Assembly: GCA_963749875.1 (NCBI GenBank)
Contig: CAVVOX010000002.1
Span: 868,001-932,000, forward strand
Source of the DNA: JAHQVI01 sp963749875
Lineage (GTDB): Bacteria > Pseudomonadota > Alphaproteobacteria > Rhizobiales > Rhodomicrobiaceae
DNA length: 64,000 nt
Reading direction: 5' to 3'
Position numbers and translations under genes: made by a program. Within the stretch, counting starts at the first letter, position 1, and every line of letters begins with the position of its first letter. The notes beneath the pieces are model-generated. The model searched no databases, was not told the DNA's origin, and worked only from the letters and a program-made list of their open reading frames with translations. Shown piece after piece: positions 25,147 to 34,845 of this stretch.

Positions 25147-26397
25147 ATGACCCGCTCCGATGACGTGCGAAGGGGCAATCGCCGCCGCATCCTCGCCGCC
25201 ATCCGACGTCAGGGGCCGATTTCACGCCGGGATATTTGCGAGCGCACCGGATTGAGCGCGGCGACCGTCTCCGCCATCACGTCCGATCTGAACTCCGAAG
25301 GCGTGCTTATCGATCGGTCACGCCCCGATATGGCGGCCGGCATCCGCGGCCGTCCCACGACCGATCTGTGCGTCAATCCCGAGGCCGGCATCGTCGGGAC
25401 AATGAATTTTCAGCTCAACGCCGTATCGGCTGCGATCGTCGATTATGCGGGCGCGCCGCTCGCCGAAACCGCGCTGAAGATCGACACGCACAAGGCGAGC
25501 GCCGCCGCGCTGCGCAAGGCGCTGCTCCAGTGCATGAGCGGTGCTCTTGCGAAGTCGGGCATGGCGGCGGCGCTCCGCGGGATCGCGATCGGCGTGCAGG
25601 GCGTCACCGATGTGGGCGGTACGACGATGCTCTGGTCTCCGATCATGAGGCAGCGCAACCTGCCCATCCAGAGCTGGCTCGAATCCGAATTCAGCGTGCC
25701 GGTCCGCGTCTGCAACGACTGCGATCTGATGGCGCATGCGCTGAACTGGAACGAGCCGGACCGCTATGGCGCGAACTTCGCGGCGATCCTGTTCGCCCAT
25801 GGCGTCGGCATGGGGCTGTTCCTGCGCGGCGCGCCGGTCACCGGCACCCGCACCTCCGGCTTCGAATTCGGCCATATGATTCACAGTCCCGATGGCGCCT
25901 TGTGCCGTTGCGGCAGCCGGGGCTGCATCGAAGCCTATGCGGGAGACTATGCCATAAAGCGGCGCGCAAATGGTCAGGACGAGACCTCGCCGCCGGCCGC
26001 TTCGGTTGCGCCGGGTGAGATCGCGGGCATCGTCGAGGCCGCCCGCTCCGGCGACAAGGATGCGCGCGCCGCGATCGACGCGGCAGGACGCGCCATCGGC
26101 ACGGGCCTCGCCTCCGTTTATGCGCTTCTCGATCCATTCCCCGTCGCGCTGATCGGCAGCGGAACCGTAACGGGCGATTTGCTTAGCCGCAGTCTCCAGG
26201 ATGCGATCGGTCAGTCCATCGCCGTCCGCAACTCCGGCGACCGGCCGGACGCCGCCGCGTTCGGCGTCACGATCGACTATCTCCGCGACGACCATCCGCT
26301 CGTGCAACAGGGCTGTGTCATCCGCGCGCTGCTGGCGCTTGATGGGGAGTTTGCCGATGCGGGGGACGGATCCCAATGGCGGCTTTCCGGCACATGA
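25147..26397 (+). CDS. ROK-family transcriptional repressor (XylR/NagC type)
   Basis: 416 residues from ATG 25147; in-frame starts upstream (25057, GTG 25135) are possible. The N-terminal winged helix-turn-helix (RRRILAAIRRQGPISRRDICERTGLSAATVSAITSDL) is followed by the ROK sugar-kinase-like domain with its zinc motif CRCGSRGCIEAY near residue 260. Such proteins release DNA on binding a sugar. It is divergent from the xylF remnant and followed by an SDR, so the likely inducer is xylose or a related pentose. Two matching palindromes flank the gene. Confidence 0.85.
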   Translation: MTRSDDVRRGNRRRILAAIRRQGPISRRDICERTGLSAATVSAITSDLNSEGVLIDRSRPDMAAGIRGRPTTDLCVNPEAGIVGTMNFQLNAVSAAIVDYAGAPLAETALKIDTHKASAAALRKALLQCMSGALAKSGMAAALRGIAIGVQGVTDVGGTTMLWSPIMRQRNLPIQSWLESEFSVPVRVCNDCDLMAHALNWNEPDRYGANFAAILFAHGVGMGLFLRGAPVTGTRTSGFEFGHMIHSPDGALCRCGSRGCIEAYAGDYAIKRRANGQDETSPPAASVAPGEIAGIVEAARSGDKDARAAIDAAGRAIGTGLASVYALLDPFPVALIGSGTVTGDLLSRSLQDAIGQSIAVRNSGDRPDAAAFGVTIDYLRDDHPLVQQGCVIRALLALDGEFADAGDGSQWRLSGT

Positions 26398-26435
26398 GGG
26401 GCTTTCGGTTGTTGCATGCTCAGGCGCTGTGCTAA

Positions 26436-26458
26436 TTTATTTCGGGCCCCGAATTAAA
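26436..26458. promoter_or_regulatory. NagC/Mlc-like operator upstream of the SDR gene
   Basis: Imperfect palindrome with arms TTTATTTCGGG and CCCGAATTAAA around a central C, ending 42 bases before the SDR start. It closely resembles NagC/Mlc sites (TTATTTC and its inverse), so the adjacent ROK protein is the obvious candidate regulator. Confidence 0.6.
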
Positions 26459-26500
26459 CGCAGCATCCGGCGCTCTCTCGGCCGGGCCGCAGGAGGAAGC

Positions 26501-27256
26501 ATGACAAGCGCGATTTACCCCAGTCTCAAAGACCGCACCGTACTGGTCACGGGCGGCGCGTCCGGCATCGGCGAAGCGATCGTCCGCGCCTTTGCCGGAC
26601 AGGGCGCGCGGGTCGGGTTTCTCGATATCGATGTCGAGGGCGGGGCCAAGCTTGCCTCAGAATTCGAGGCGGATCGCGTCGCCTTCGAGGCCTGCGACCT
26701 TCGCGACATTGCCGCACTGCGCAGCGCAATCAGCGCCGTCAGCACACGTTTCGGGCCGATCACCATTCTCGTCAACAATGCCGCGCGCGACGACCGGCAC
26801 GATATGGACACCGTCACGCCGGAATATTGGGACGAGCGCATGGCCACCAATCTCAAGCACCAGTTCTTCGCCGCGCAGGCCGTGGCGCCGGGCATGCGCG
26901 AGGCCGGCGGCGGCGCAATCGTGAATATTGGGTCGGTCAGCTGGATGATCGGTCAGGGCGGCATGCCGTGTTACACGACGGCGAAGTCAGCGGTTCAGGG
27001 CCTCACCCGCTCGCTTGCCCGCGATCTGGGACCCGCCAATATTCGCGTCAATACCGTCGTCCCGGGCTGGATCATGACTCAGCGCCAGATCGATCTCTGG
27101 CTGACGCCGGAAAGCGAGGCCGAACTGATGCAGCGGCAATGCCTGAAACGCAAGCTGATGCCGGAGGATGTGGCGAAGACGGTGCTGTTCTTCGCCTCGG
27201 ACGAGGCCGGCGCCTGCACCAATCAGAGCTACATCGTCGATGGCGGTTGGGTGTAG
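26501..27256 (+). CDS. Short-chain dehydrogenase, xylose/aldose 1-dehydrogenase type
   Basis: 251 residues from ATG 26501 with AGGAGG at 26491-26496. The SDR features are complete: TGGASGIG cofactor loop, NNAA, active-site Ser near GSVSWM, YTTAK (Tyr-x3-Lys), and VPGWIMT. The overall pattern, including DDRHDMDTVTPEYWDERMATNLKHQFF and TNQSYIVDGGWV, resembles Caulobacter-type NAD-dependent D-xylose dehydrogenases. It follows the ROK regulator and its operator, so pentose oxidation is likely. Confidence 0.8.
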   Translation: MTSAIYPSLKDRTVLVTGGASGIGEAIVRAFAGQGARVGFLDIDVEGGAKLASEFEADRVAFEACDLRDIAALRSAISAVSTRFGPITILVNNAARDDRHDMDTVTPEYWDERMATNLKHQFFAAQAVAPGMREAGGGAIVNIGSVSWMIGQGGMPCYTTAKSAVQGLTRSLARDLGPANIRVNTVVPGWIMTQRQIDLWLTPESEAELMQRQCLKRKLMPEDVAKTVLFFASDEAGACTNQSYIVDGGWV

Positions 27257-27374
27257 CGGCGGGGGATCGATCTGGAACAGAGCCTTCACTTACCTGATCG
27301 GATTTATCATCGTGGCTCCGGTGTTGGCTTGGTTATGGCGTTGACCTTATTCGCACCAGCTCTTCCGCGTCGAG

Positions 27375-28300
27375 TTAGGCACGGTGTCCAAGCTTGTTGT
27401 TGATATGACGGTATCGCTCGAGGTGCCTCAATTTGTCCGGATTGCGCGTCACGAAAACGTTGCCGATTTCTTCGCCTCGGATCTCCAGTGTCGTGGTGTC
27501 AATACTGGCGTCGCGGTAGCGTGTGATCACGCCGAGCATGCCATTAATGCGCGCCAGCGTCATGGATACGGTGTTGCTGTTCCGGAATTTTCTGAAGATA
27601 CCGGCAATGAAACGCGAAACGCGCTCGCGGCCATAGAGCACATTGCGAGCCGCTGAAGCCTTGCCTCCACCATCGGAATAGAGGGCGGCATCCTCCGCAA
27701 GCAGCCTGGCGAGATTGGCGGGATCGCCCGTTTTGCTCGCCGCCAGAAACGCCGTCAATAGACGCTCTTCTGCGTCGCGGGAGACTGTCGAGCGCGGCCG
27801 GGCATCGCGAATATGACGGCGTGCCCGTGACGCGAGCTGCCTGCATGCGACTTCCGACCGGCTGGTCAGCGAGGCAATTTCCCAGAATTCGAGATCAAAG
27901 ACCTCATGGAGGAGAAATACGACGCGTTCCAGCGCAGTGAGGCGCTCAAGCACCAGCAGGAAAGCCATGGACAGGTCATCGGCACATTCGCTGGCCGACA
28001 CTCCGCGGTAAATTTCTCCACGCTCAGCACCGGCTCCGGCAGCCATGGACCGACATAGGTCTCGCGCTGAGCCTGGGCGGATTTCAGCCTGTCAAGACAA
28101 AGGCGGCTGACCACCCGCGTAAGATAGGCCTGCGTATTGGCGACGACACGGCGATACGCACGGTGCCAGCGCAGATAGGCGTCCTGGACCGCATCCTGGG
28201 CCTCCGCGAAAGAGCCCAGAATGCGGTAGGCAAGCCCGGTCAGATAAGCGCGGTGGCTCTCGAAGGCTGCAACACCGCTCCGATCCGGAGTAGACAGGCT
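27375..28300 (-). pseudogene. sigJ: ECF41-type sigma factor (SigJ-like) with a frameshift
   Basis: The first part (start 28300, MSLSTPDRS) covers sigma region 2: ESHRAYLTGLAYRILGSFAEAQDAVQDAYLRW. The second part, in another frame, has region 4 (ADDLSMAFLLVLERLTALERVVFLLHEVFD) and the long SnoaL-like C-terminal domain typical of ECF41. The frames change near 28000 (between PEPVLSVEKFTAE and SASECADDL). One missing base would restore about 308 residues. The partner gene and a perfect ECF41 promoter lie directly upstream, supporting the family call. The sequence as given cannot encode the full factor. Confidence 0.8.
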
Positions 28301-28314
28301 CATGCCACGCCTCA

Positions 28315-28773
28315 TCAGGCAGCCTTAGCGTGATCGGCCGGGTGCTCCGCTCTGGCGCCGATGGCGAGGCGGTTCCAGGCGTTGATCATCGCGATGGCGA
28401 TTGACAGATCGGCGAGTTCCTTCTCGCTAAATTCAGACCGCGCCTCTTGATAGGCGTCATCGGGCGCGTGGGTTTCCGCGATATTGGTAAGGGTTTGCGC
28501 CCAGTTCAAGGCTGCGCGCTCGCGAGCGGTGTAGAGCGCCAATTCATGCCAGGCATCGAGGAGATAAAGCTTTACTTCGCCGATGCCCGCCTCGCGCGCC
28601 TCCAGCGTATGCATATGCAAACAATAGGCGCAGCCATTAATTTGCGAGACGCGGACCTTGACGAGGGAGAGGAGACTGGCTTCCAGCCCGGATGTCTTGA
28701 CATAGGCCTCGACCTTCACGAGGGCGGCGATACATTCGGCGGAGGTGGTGAATGCATTGATGCGCTGTGTCAT
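28315..28773 (-). CDS. Carboxymuconolactone decarboxylase/AhpD-like protein, ECF41 partner
   Basis: 152 residues in the all-helical AhpD-like fold, with the redox motif NGCAYCLHMH (Cys-x2-Cys-x3-His) near residue 50. These proteins are the standard neighbours and targets of ECF41 sigma factors. The stop is 15 bases from the sigma start, so both are in one transcript from the ECF41 promoter. Likely role: peroxide or electrophile handling; the exact substrate is unknown. Confidence 0.85.
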   Translation of the reverse strand: MTQRINAFTTSAECIAALVKVEAYVKTSGLEASLLSLVKVRVSQINGCAYCLHMHTLEAREAGIGEVKLYLLDAWHELALYTARERAALNWAQTLTNIAETHAPDDAYQEARSEFSEKELADLSIAIAMINAWNRLAIGARAEHPADHAKAA

Positions 28774-28834
28774 GGGGACCTCTCGTTCATTGCCAGTTTG
28801 AAGGTGATGCCGGAAATGGCACCTCTGCGGCTAA

Positions 28835-28861
28835 GACGAGATGAACACTGCGATTGTGACA
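28835..28861 (-). promoter_or_regulatory. ECF41 promoter
   Basis: On the minus strand TGTCACA (28855-28861) is followed by a 16-base spacer and CGTC (28835-28838), exactly the published ECF41 consensus. The start of the carboxymuconolactone decarboxylase-like gene lies 62 bases downstream, so the operon is probably autoregulated. Confidence 0.8.
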
Positions 28862-28942
28862 TGCGCCCGGCGGAAAGGCACTAACTAAGCAACTCAACCT
28901 AGACGTTCGGCCCACATTTTCCCTCACGACGCTTGGCCTCGG

Positions 28943-29968
28943 CTATTTTGCTTCGGATAGGGCGGACCCTACCAAAACCTGTTCGGGGCGATCCGAGGAT
29001 CCGGACACCATGTTCGCCTGACGTCTTCGTTCGCGATATTTGGTGAACTGGTTGTCCGCGATCACACCGATGAGGATCACGCCGCCCATAACGGCAAAGT
29101 TGAGCGAGGACGGAATCCCGAGCAGGTTTACCAGATTCTGCAACACCTGCAGCAGTCCGACCCCCAGAACCACACCGATGATCGAACCCTCCCCGCCGCG
29201 CAGCGAGAAACCGCCGAGAACGGCCGCAGCGATGCCGTAAAGCTCGTAGAAATTTCCATGTGAGGCGGGGTGGATGGACCGGGTGTACATCGCGAAGAAC
29301 ACTGCCGAGATGCCGGTCAGGACAAGGCAGATGACATAGGCCGCGATGATCGTGCGCGTCGTGTTGATCCCTGCAAAGCGCGCCGCTTCCTCGTTCTTGC
29401 CGACCGCGAAGAGATGCCGCCCGAAGACCGTGCGATGCAGGACATACCATGCAATGGCGGCAATCACGGCGAAGGCCACGATCGAATGCGGAACACCGCC
29501 TGTGCGGCCCGATATCAGCCACTCCAGGGTCGGAAAACTATCGCCGAAGGAAAATCCGGCCGTGCCGTCGGCCGTGTAGAACCGCGCGATGCCCCGATAA
29601 ATCAGCAGACCACAGAGCGTCACCACAAATGGCTGGAGCTGCATTCGTGTGACAAGCAATCCGTGAACGGTCCCCATAATGCCGCCGATGACGAGCACGA
29701 CTAGGAATGCAACCGGCCAGAGCACACCCTGATTGACGATCAGGTCTATGAAGATGACGCCGAGCAGCGCGATCACCGACCCGACCGACAGCTCGATCCC
29801 CGCCGTTACGATCACGAATGCTTCGGCAACGGAGAACAGCCCGAAGAGCCCGATCAGATTTGCAGTGTTCGCAAGGTTGATGGGAGACAGAAACCGCGGA
29901 TTGATAAGAGCGACAACTCCGCCAACAATCAGGATCAGTACTGCCAGCCCCAAATCTTTCTTCTGCAT
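28943..29968 (-). CDS. Sugar ABC transporter permease (RbsC/XylH type)
   Basis: 341 residues from ATG 29968 (GAGGA upstream); a GTG at 29986 overlaps the ATPase stop. About nine membrane segments and the family signature GIELSVGSVIALLGV and GKNEEAARFAGI are clear. It forms the channel of importer 1, with the ATPase and binding-protein genes upstream on the same strand. The C-terminus is polar and cytosolic. Substrate probably a pentose or related sugar, from the neighbourhood. Confidence 0.85.
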   Translation of the reverse strand: MQKKDLGLAVLILIVGGVVALINPRFLSPINLANTANLIGLFGLFSVAEAFVIVTAGIELSVGSVIALLGVIFIDLIVNQGVLWPVAFLVVLVIGGIMGTVHGLLVTRMQLQPFVVTLCGLLIYRGIARFYTADGTAGFSFGDSFPTLEWLISGRTGGVPHSIVAFAVIAAIAWYVLHRTVFGRHLFAVGKNEEAARFAGINTTRTIIAAYVICLVLTGISAVFFAMYTRSIHPASHGNFYELYGIAAAVLGGFSLRGGEGSIIGVVLGVGLLQVLQNLVNLLGIPSSLNFAVMGGVILIGVIADNQFTKYRERRRQANMVSGSSDRPEQVLVGSALSEAK

Positions 29969-29982
29969 GATCCATCCTCGGT

Positions 29983-31477
29983 TCACGCCACTGCAAGGCT
30001 CAGGATACGATGTTCCGTGAGTTCATCGGAGGGAAGTATTCCGGCTATCTTCCCCTCGCACATCACGGCGACGCGGTTCGACACGCCGATGACCTCCTCC
30101 ATGTCGCTGGAAATCATCAGAATTCCGACACCCTGATCGGCCAAAGCCTGAAGCACATGATACACTTCGGATTTCGCGCCGACATCGATGCCGCGCGTCG
30201 GCTCATCCACGATCAGAAGCTTTGGCTCCATCGCCAGCCATTTCGCGATAACGATTTTTTGCTGGTTTCCCCCGGACAACTCCGCCGCGGCATTGTTCAC
30301 GGAAGCGGTCTTGATGCCGAGCCTGTCACGGGACTTCTCCGCAAGCGCAAGCTCTTGCGAATGCACGACCGCTCCGTGCCGGGATAACTTCGACAGGCTG
30401 GGCAGCGCGATGTTGTCGGTCACGGAGAAATCGAGATGAAGGCCCTCGCCTTTCCGATCTTCCGGGACAAGACACATGCCGCGCCGGATGGCGTTTCCCA
30501 CCGACATCGGAGCCAGAGGCTTGCCGTCGAGCAGGATCTCTCCATGAACAACCGGATCGATGCCGAAAGCCGCGCGGGCGAGTTCGGTACGGCCCGCACC
30601 GACCAGTCCCGCAAGCCCCAATATCTCACCCTTATAAACGGTCAGGTTCGCACGGGCGTTCGGATAGGCGCGCGTGGCAACATCTTTCAATTCAGAGAAT
30701 CGGCTCCTGCCTGTTATGCGCGCGCTTCTCATAGAACTGATTCAGATCACGCCCAATCATCAGGCTGATCATCCGGTCACGTCTGATCTCATCCCCTGTG
30801 AGTTCGCCCGCATTTTTGCCATCACGCAAGACGACGACCCGGTCAGCGATTGCTTCGATCTCGTTCAGGCGGTGACTGATGAAAAGCACCGCGACATTGC
30901 GCGACTTCAGTCCGCGCACGACATCCAGCAGCCGGTTGGTCTCGGACAGGGTCAGGCTCGAGGACGGCTCATCCATGATGACGAGGCGCGCGTCGATGGA
31001 GAGGGCTCGCGCAATTTCCAGCAATTGCTGTTCAGCAAGGGATAATTCAGAGACAAGATCGTCAGGACCAAAGGGAGCATCGAGCATCTGCAGGATCGGT
31101 CGCACAGCATCCCTCATCGCTTTCCTGTCGAGCGAGCGGAACGGCCCTCGCACGATCTCGCGGCCAAGCAGGATGTTTGCCGTGACATCCAGATTTGTAA
31201 AAGAATTCAGCTCCTGGTGAACGAAGGCGATTCCGCGCGCCGTCGCCTCAGCGGGTGTCAGAGATTGGAGCCTTTCTCCATCGATCTCGATGGTACCGCG
31301 GTCGGGTGCGATGCTGCCGCCGAGCACTTTCATCAGCGTGGATTTGCCGGCACCGTTCTCGCCGATCAGACCGACAATCTCACCGCCCGAAATGCCAAGA
31401 TCGACATTATCCAGAGCGACAACGCCCGGATAGAACTTGGATATGCCGGACAGGGTGATGGAGAAAGCGGACTTCAT
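29983..31477 (-). pseudogene. Duplicated sugar ABC ATPase (RbsA type) with a one-base frameshift
   Basis: The first half (start 31477) has Walker A GENGAGKST, LSLAEQQLLEIARALS and VIMDEPSSSLT, and runs to FYEKRAHNRQEPIL then TGA. The second half, in the next frame, reads ELKDVATRAYPNARANLTVYKGE and contains the degenerate second nucleotide site (GLVGAGRTE, LSGGNQQK, LLIVDEPTRGIDVG). Dropping one T at about 30692 gives EPILELKDVATRAYP and a 497-residue protein; the span is 3 x 498 + 1. As it stands the protein is split. It energises importer 1. Confidence 0.85.
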
Positions 31478-31577
31478 CGACGCTGCACCTCCTGTTCCCG
31501 GGGCGTCTTTCAGACAGAACCGCGCGGAGCGCGCATGAAGCGCGCCCGCACAGCCCCTGGCAGGATTGGGAGGTTAT

Positions 31578-32525
31578 CTACCCACCGATCCGTTTCCGGA
31601 GTTCGGCTTCAAAGGCATCGACATTGCCCTTGTCGATGACCTTGGTCGGCACGATGATCAGGCCGTCCCCCGGAATTCCGGACTTGTCGCCCTCAAGATA
31701 GGCGGCCATCAGCTTCATGCCCCGATAGCCCCACTGATAGGGGTCCTGGACGACCGTTCCGGCGAAGACGCCTTCACGCACAGCGCCGAGCGTGATCGGG
31801 TCTTCGTCGAAAGCGATCACCGTGATTTCGCCGAGTTTGCCAGCCGCCTGTAGCGCCTCGTAGATCTTCGGCGGATTGTAGGAATAAAAACCGACCATGC
31901 AGTTGATGTCGGGCGAAGCGGCCAGAACGTCGTCGACATTCGAGCGTGCGCGCGCAAAGTCAACATCGTCACCACGCACGTCAACCAGTTCGATGCCCGA
32001 TCCTTCGACCGCCTTCCGGAAGCCGGCGATACGCTCCACAGCATTGTCGGCGCCCAGAAAGCCGACAAAGCCCATGCATTTTCCGCCATTCGGCATGGCT
32101 TTCTTGGCTATTTCTCCCGCCTGTACGCCCGCATCTGTGTTGGACGAACCGAGATAAGCAATGCGATTGCTGTTGGGCGCATCGCTGTCCGTCGTGAAGA
32201 GCGGAACCTGGGCGGCGACGCGGTTGAAGGCGTCGATGGATGTTTTTGGATCGACGGAAGAAATCATGATGGCATCGGTTCCCGCCGCCACGAGATCGTC
32301 CATCAGGGCGTTCTGCAACGCCGCGGTTCCCTGCGCCGGATAGCGGAACTGGAGCTCATAATTCGGCAGCTCCACCTGTGCGGCCTTAACGCCCGCCTCG
32401 GCGAGTTTCCAGAAGTCGGAAGCGGCGTTCACGACAAATGCGAGCTTCGGCTTTTCCTGCGCGTGGGCGCTTCCGAACAGCGCCGAAGCGAGCACAATCG
32501 TGCTGAGTAGATACCGGATCTTCAT
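31578..32525 (-). CDS. Periplasmic sugar-binding protein (RbsB type), importer 1
   Basis: 315 residues with a cleavable signal (cut near AHA-QEK, residue 22) and the type 1 periplasmic binding fold: NAASDFWKLAEAGVKAA, AIMISSVDP, TTDSDAPNS, FVGFLGADNAVERIAGF and IAFDEDPITLGAV. It delivers a sugar to the permease encoded downstream. It is the first gene of importer 1, followed by the ATPase and permease genes. The ligand is not deducible beyond sugar or sugar acid. Confidence 0.85.
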   Translation of the reverse strand: MKIRYLLSTIVLASALFGSAHAQEKPKLAFVVNAASDFWKLAEAGVKAAQVELPNYELQFRYPAQGTAALQNALMDDLVAAGTDAIMISSVDPKTSIDAFNRVAAQVPLFTTDSDAPNSNRIAYLGSSNTDAGVQAGEIAKKAMPNGGKCMGFVGFLGADNAVERIAGFRKAVEGSGIELVDVRGDDVDFARARSNVDDVLAASPDINCMVGFYSYNPPKIYEALQAAGKLGEITVIAFDEDPITLGAVREGVFAGTVVQDPYQWGYRGMKLMAAYLEGDKSGIPGDGLIIVPTKVIDKGNVDAFEAELRKRIGG

Positions 32526-32727
32526 TGTTCCTCCCTAGACGGCTTCATGAGATGCTGATTAATCGCAGCGTTTATTAACATCTTTAGCTAATATCATTAC
32601 CGAAAAATCATCAATATAAAATCGCACTCCGACAGCGGTTGGATATCTGCCCGTGCAGCGGATATGCGCGGCCGGCGGCGCGCAACTCCACGCCGCGTAG
32701 CCCTCGCCGGGAATGAAAGAGTGTTGG

Positions 32728-33732
32728 CTAAACTTCGACCCAGCCGCCCTTTTTCTCGCTTTCAAATATGGCATCGAGTATGCGCATGGAGGTGATCGCA
32801 TCATCGATGCCATAGGGCAGCGGCTCGCCGGTCAAGATCGACTTGGCGAATATCTCGGCCTGTTCTGCATATTGATCGCAGGCCGGGATGATTTCGCGCC
32901 TGGCGAGATGCCCGTCGAAACTAAGCCCTTCGTCGATCAATATGGCTGTCGCTTCGCCCTGCGGGGCATTGTATGGGATCAGGATTTCGGCGCGGGCCTT
33001 GGTGCCGATCATCTCGATCGTTTGATGGCCCACGAGCTGCGTTGATACGGTGAAGGTGAGGTGCCGTCCCCCGCCGAAGTCCGCGATCACGCTGGCCTGA
33101 CGGTCGGTTCCGAATTGCGGGCAGCGGTCGATAAGCGCCACGACGCGCTTGGGCTCGGCCTCGAAAAAGAAACGTCCGCCGACAACCGGATAGCACCCGA
33201 TATCGAGAATGGCCCCACCGCCGATTTCCGGTTTGTTGCGCACGTCGTTCGGATCGACATTGAAATAGCTGAAAGCGGCCCGCGCCGCGCGGACTTCGCC
33301 CAACTCGCCGGACCGAATGATCTCACGCACGCGGAGCCATTGCGGGTGAAAACGGACCATGAAGGCTTCCGCAACTTTTACGGTGTCCGGACAGCCGCGC
33401 AGCCGACCGGCTTCTTCCGCATTCAGAGCAATCGGCTTCTCGCACAGGACATGCTTGCCGGCGCGGGCAGCCGCAAGCGTGTACTCGACATGCAGGTGGT
33501 TCGGCAGCGGATTATATATTGCATCGACGTCGGGATCGGCGAGCAACTCGTCATACGAACCGTAGAAGCGGGGAATACCGAGTTCGCTAGCCACTTCGCG
33601 TGCGCGGGCTCCGTCGCGGGAGGCGATCGCAACAACTTCCGAGGACGGCGATGTCATCATCCCGGGAATGACCTTGGTGCGCCCGATATTCGCCGTCGAA
33701 AGAATTCCCCATCTGACCCGGTCACCTGCCAT
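32728..33732 (-). CDS. Gfo/Idh/MocA-family NAD(P)-dependent oxidoreductase
   Basis: 334 residues. The N-terminal Rossmann fold has WGILSTANIGRTKVIPG, and the signature EKPIALNAEEAG carries the catalytic Lys. The C-terminal alpha/beta domain follows with GGGAILDIGCYPV. Members oxidise sugars such as xylose, glucose or inositol. It stands between two sugar-binding-protein genes on the same strand and so probably acts on the imported sugar in the cytosol. Confidence 0.85.
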   Translation of the reverse strand: MAGDRVRWGILSTANIGRTKVIPGMMTSPSSEVVAIASRDGARAREVASELGIPRFYGSYDELLADPDVDAIYNPLPNHLHVEYTLAAARAGKHVLCEKPIALNAEEAGRLRGCPDTVKVAEAFMVRFHPQWLRVREIIRSGELGEVRAARAAFSYFNVDPNDVRNKPEIGGGAILDIGCYPVVGGRFFFEAEPKRVVALIDRCPQFGTDRQASVIADFGGGRHLTFTVSTQLVGHQTIEMIGTKARAEILIPYNAPQGEATAILIDEGLSFDGHLARREIIPACDQYAEQAEIFAKSILTGEPLPYGIDDAITSMRILDAIFESEKKGGWVEV

Positions 33733-33762
33733 ATCTCGTCTCCATCGAAGAACTCACGAACA

Positions 33763-33786
33763 AGCCGGACCGCGAACGGTCCGGCT
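33763..33786 (-). terminator. Perfect ten-bp hairpin after binding-protein gene 2
   Basis: Arms AGCCGGACCG and CGGTCCGGCT with a four-base loop, 26 bases beyond the stop of the binding-protein gene and before the oxidoreductase start. It probably protects the abundant binding-protein mRNA and lowers read-through. Confidence 0.65.
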
Positions 33787-33811
33787 CGGTTTATCCGGCG
33801 TTATCGGATGA

Positions 33812-34804
33812 TCAGTGGTCGGCGCAGAAGCCGGGATCTTCCTCGTTGCAGACATCTAGGCCCGTATAGAGCGGATCGTCCACTTTTTCGCCCTTGATGA
33901 GCTGGATCATGACATCAGGAGCGCGATATCCCATCTCGAAGGGACGCTGACCGATCTGGGCATGGCTGCGGCCCTCGCGGAACGCCTTGGTCTGTGGCGG
34001 CAGTGTGTCGCCAGCAATGATGATGAGCTCCTTCGACTTCAGCTTGTCCATGACCTGATCGGTCACCTGAGCATAAGCTTGCGGGGCGAACTGCGCCCAG
34101 CCACCGACAAGAATGAAGGCGTCGAGATCGGGGTTGGCCGTGAAGGTGTCAGCCATCTGCTGATTGGCCAGATCGGCCTGGTCGTTGGTGAAGACCGGGC
34201 AGCCCTCGATTTCCGTCCAGCCATTCTGACCGGTCAGGCGATCGACATTCTTTTCCCCGGCAATCGTGTCGCGATAGCCTTGAGCGCGTGCGTTGATGTT
34301 GTCGGCGGCGACGTTGCCGAGCTGCAGGCAGACTGTCCCGCCTTCCGGCTTAAGCTTCATCGACTCCTCGGCCATCTTCACGCCCATGAGATAGTTGTCC
34401 GTGCCGAGATAGGTGGCGCGTATATCCCTGTCCTTGGCAAGGAAGTCGGCGTCGATAGTCATGACCGGAACCTTTGGCGCGATCTGGCGAACTCGGTTGG
34501 CCATGGCTGGCGCGTTGGACGGCGAAATAGCGATTGCCGCAACGCCGCGGGTCAGCAGGTCGTCGACGATCTGCACCTCACCGGACTCGTCCGTCGAAGA
34601 AGCCGGACCGGTATAAAGACACTCATATTTGCTGTCCTTGTTTTCCTCCATCCACTTCTGGCAGCCGAGATTGATCTGCTCGAAGAAGGGATTGTCGAGC
34701 CCCTTGACGACGATCGCGAGCGTCTCCTTGTCCTGGGCCTGGGCTACCCCGGCAAATAGCGCGAGCGCCGCTGCCGCTGAGGCCAGTCTCTTAATCGCTT
34801 CCAT
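33812..34804 (-). CDS. Periplasmic sugar-binding protein, importer 2
   Basis: 330 residues with a signal peptide (cut near AQA-QDK, residue 23). Type 1 periplasmic binding fold with VKGLDNPFFEQINLGCQKWM, TGPASSTDESGEVQIVDDLL, AIAISPSNAPAMANR and MTIDADF. Four Cys (for example in GCPVFTNDQ and DVCNEEDPGFCADH) could form disulfides. Likely partner of the ATPase and permease encoded divergently at 35930-37684. Confidence 0.85.
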   Translation of the reverse strand: MEAIKRLASAAAALALFAGVAQAQDKETLAIVVKGLDNPFFEQINLGCQKWMEENKDSKYECLYTGPASSTDESGEVQIVDDLLTRGVAAIAISPSNAPAMANRVRQIAPKVPVMTIDADFLAKDRDIRATYLGTDNYLMGVKMAEESMKLKPEGGTVCLQLGNVAADNINARAQGYRDTIAGEKNVDRLTGQNGWTEIEGCPVFTNDQADLANQQMADTFTANPDLDAFILVGGWAQFAPQAYAQVTDQVMDKLKSKELIIIAGDTLPPQTKAFREGRSHAQIGQRPFEMGYRAPDVMIQLIKGEKVDDPLYTGLDVCNEEDPGFCADH

Positions 34805-34845
34805 ATGTCTTCCTCCCGTTGCGATTTATGAATTGCTCCGGGCCA

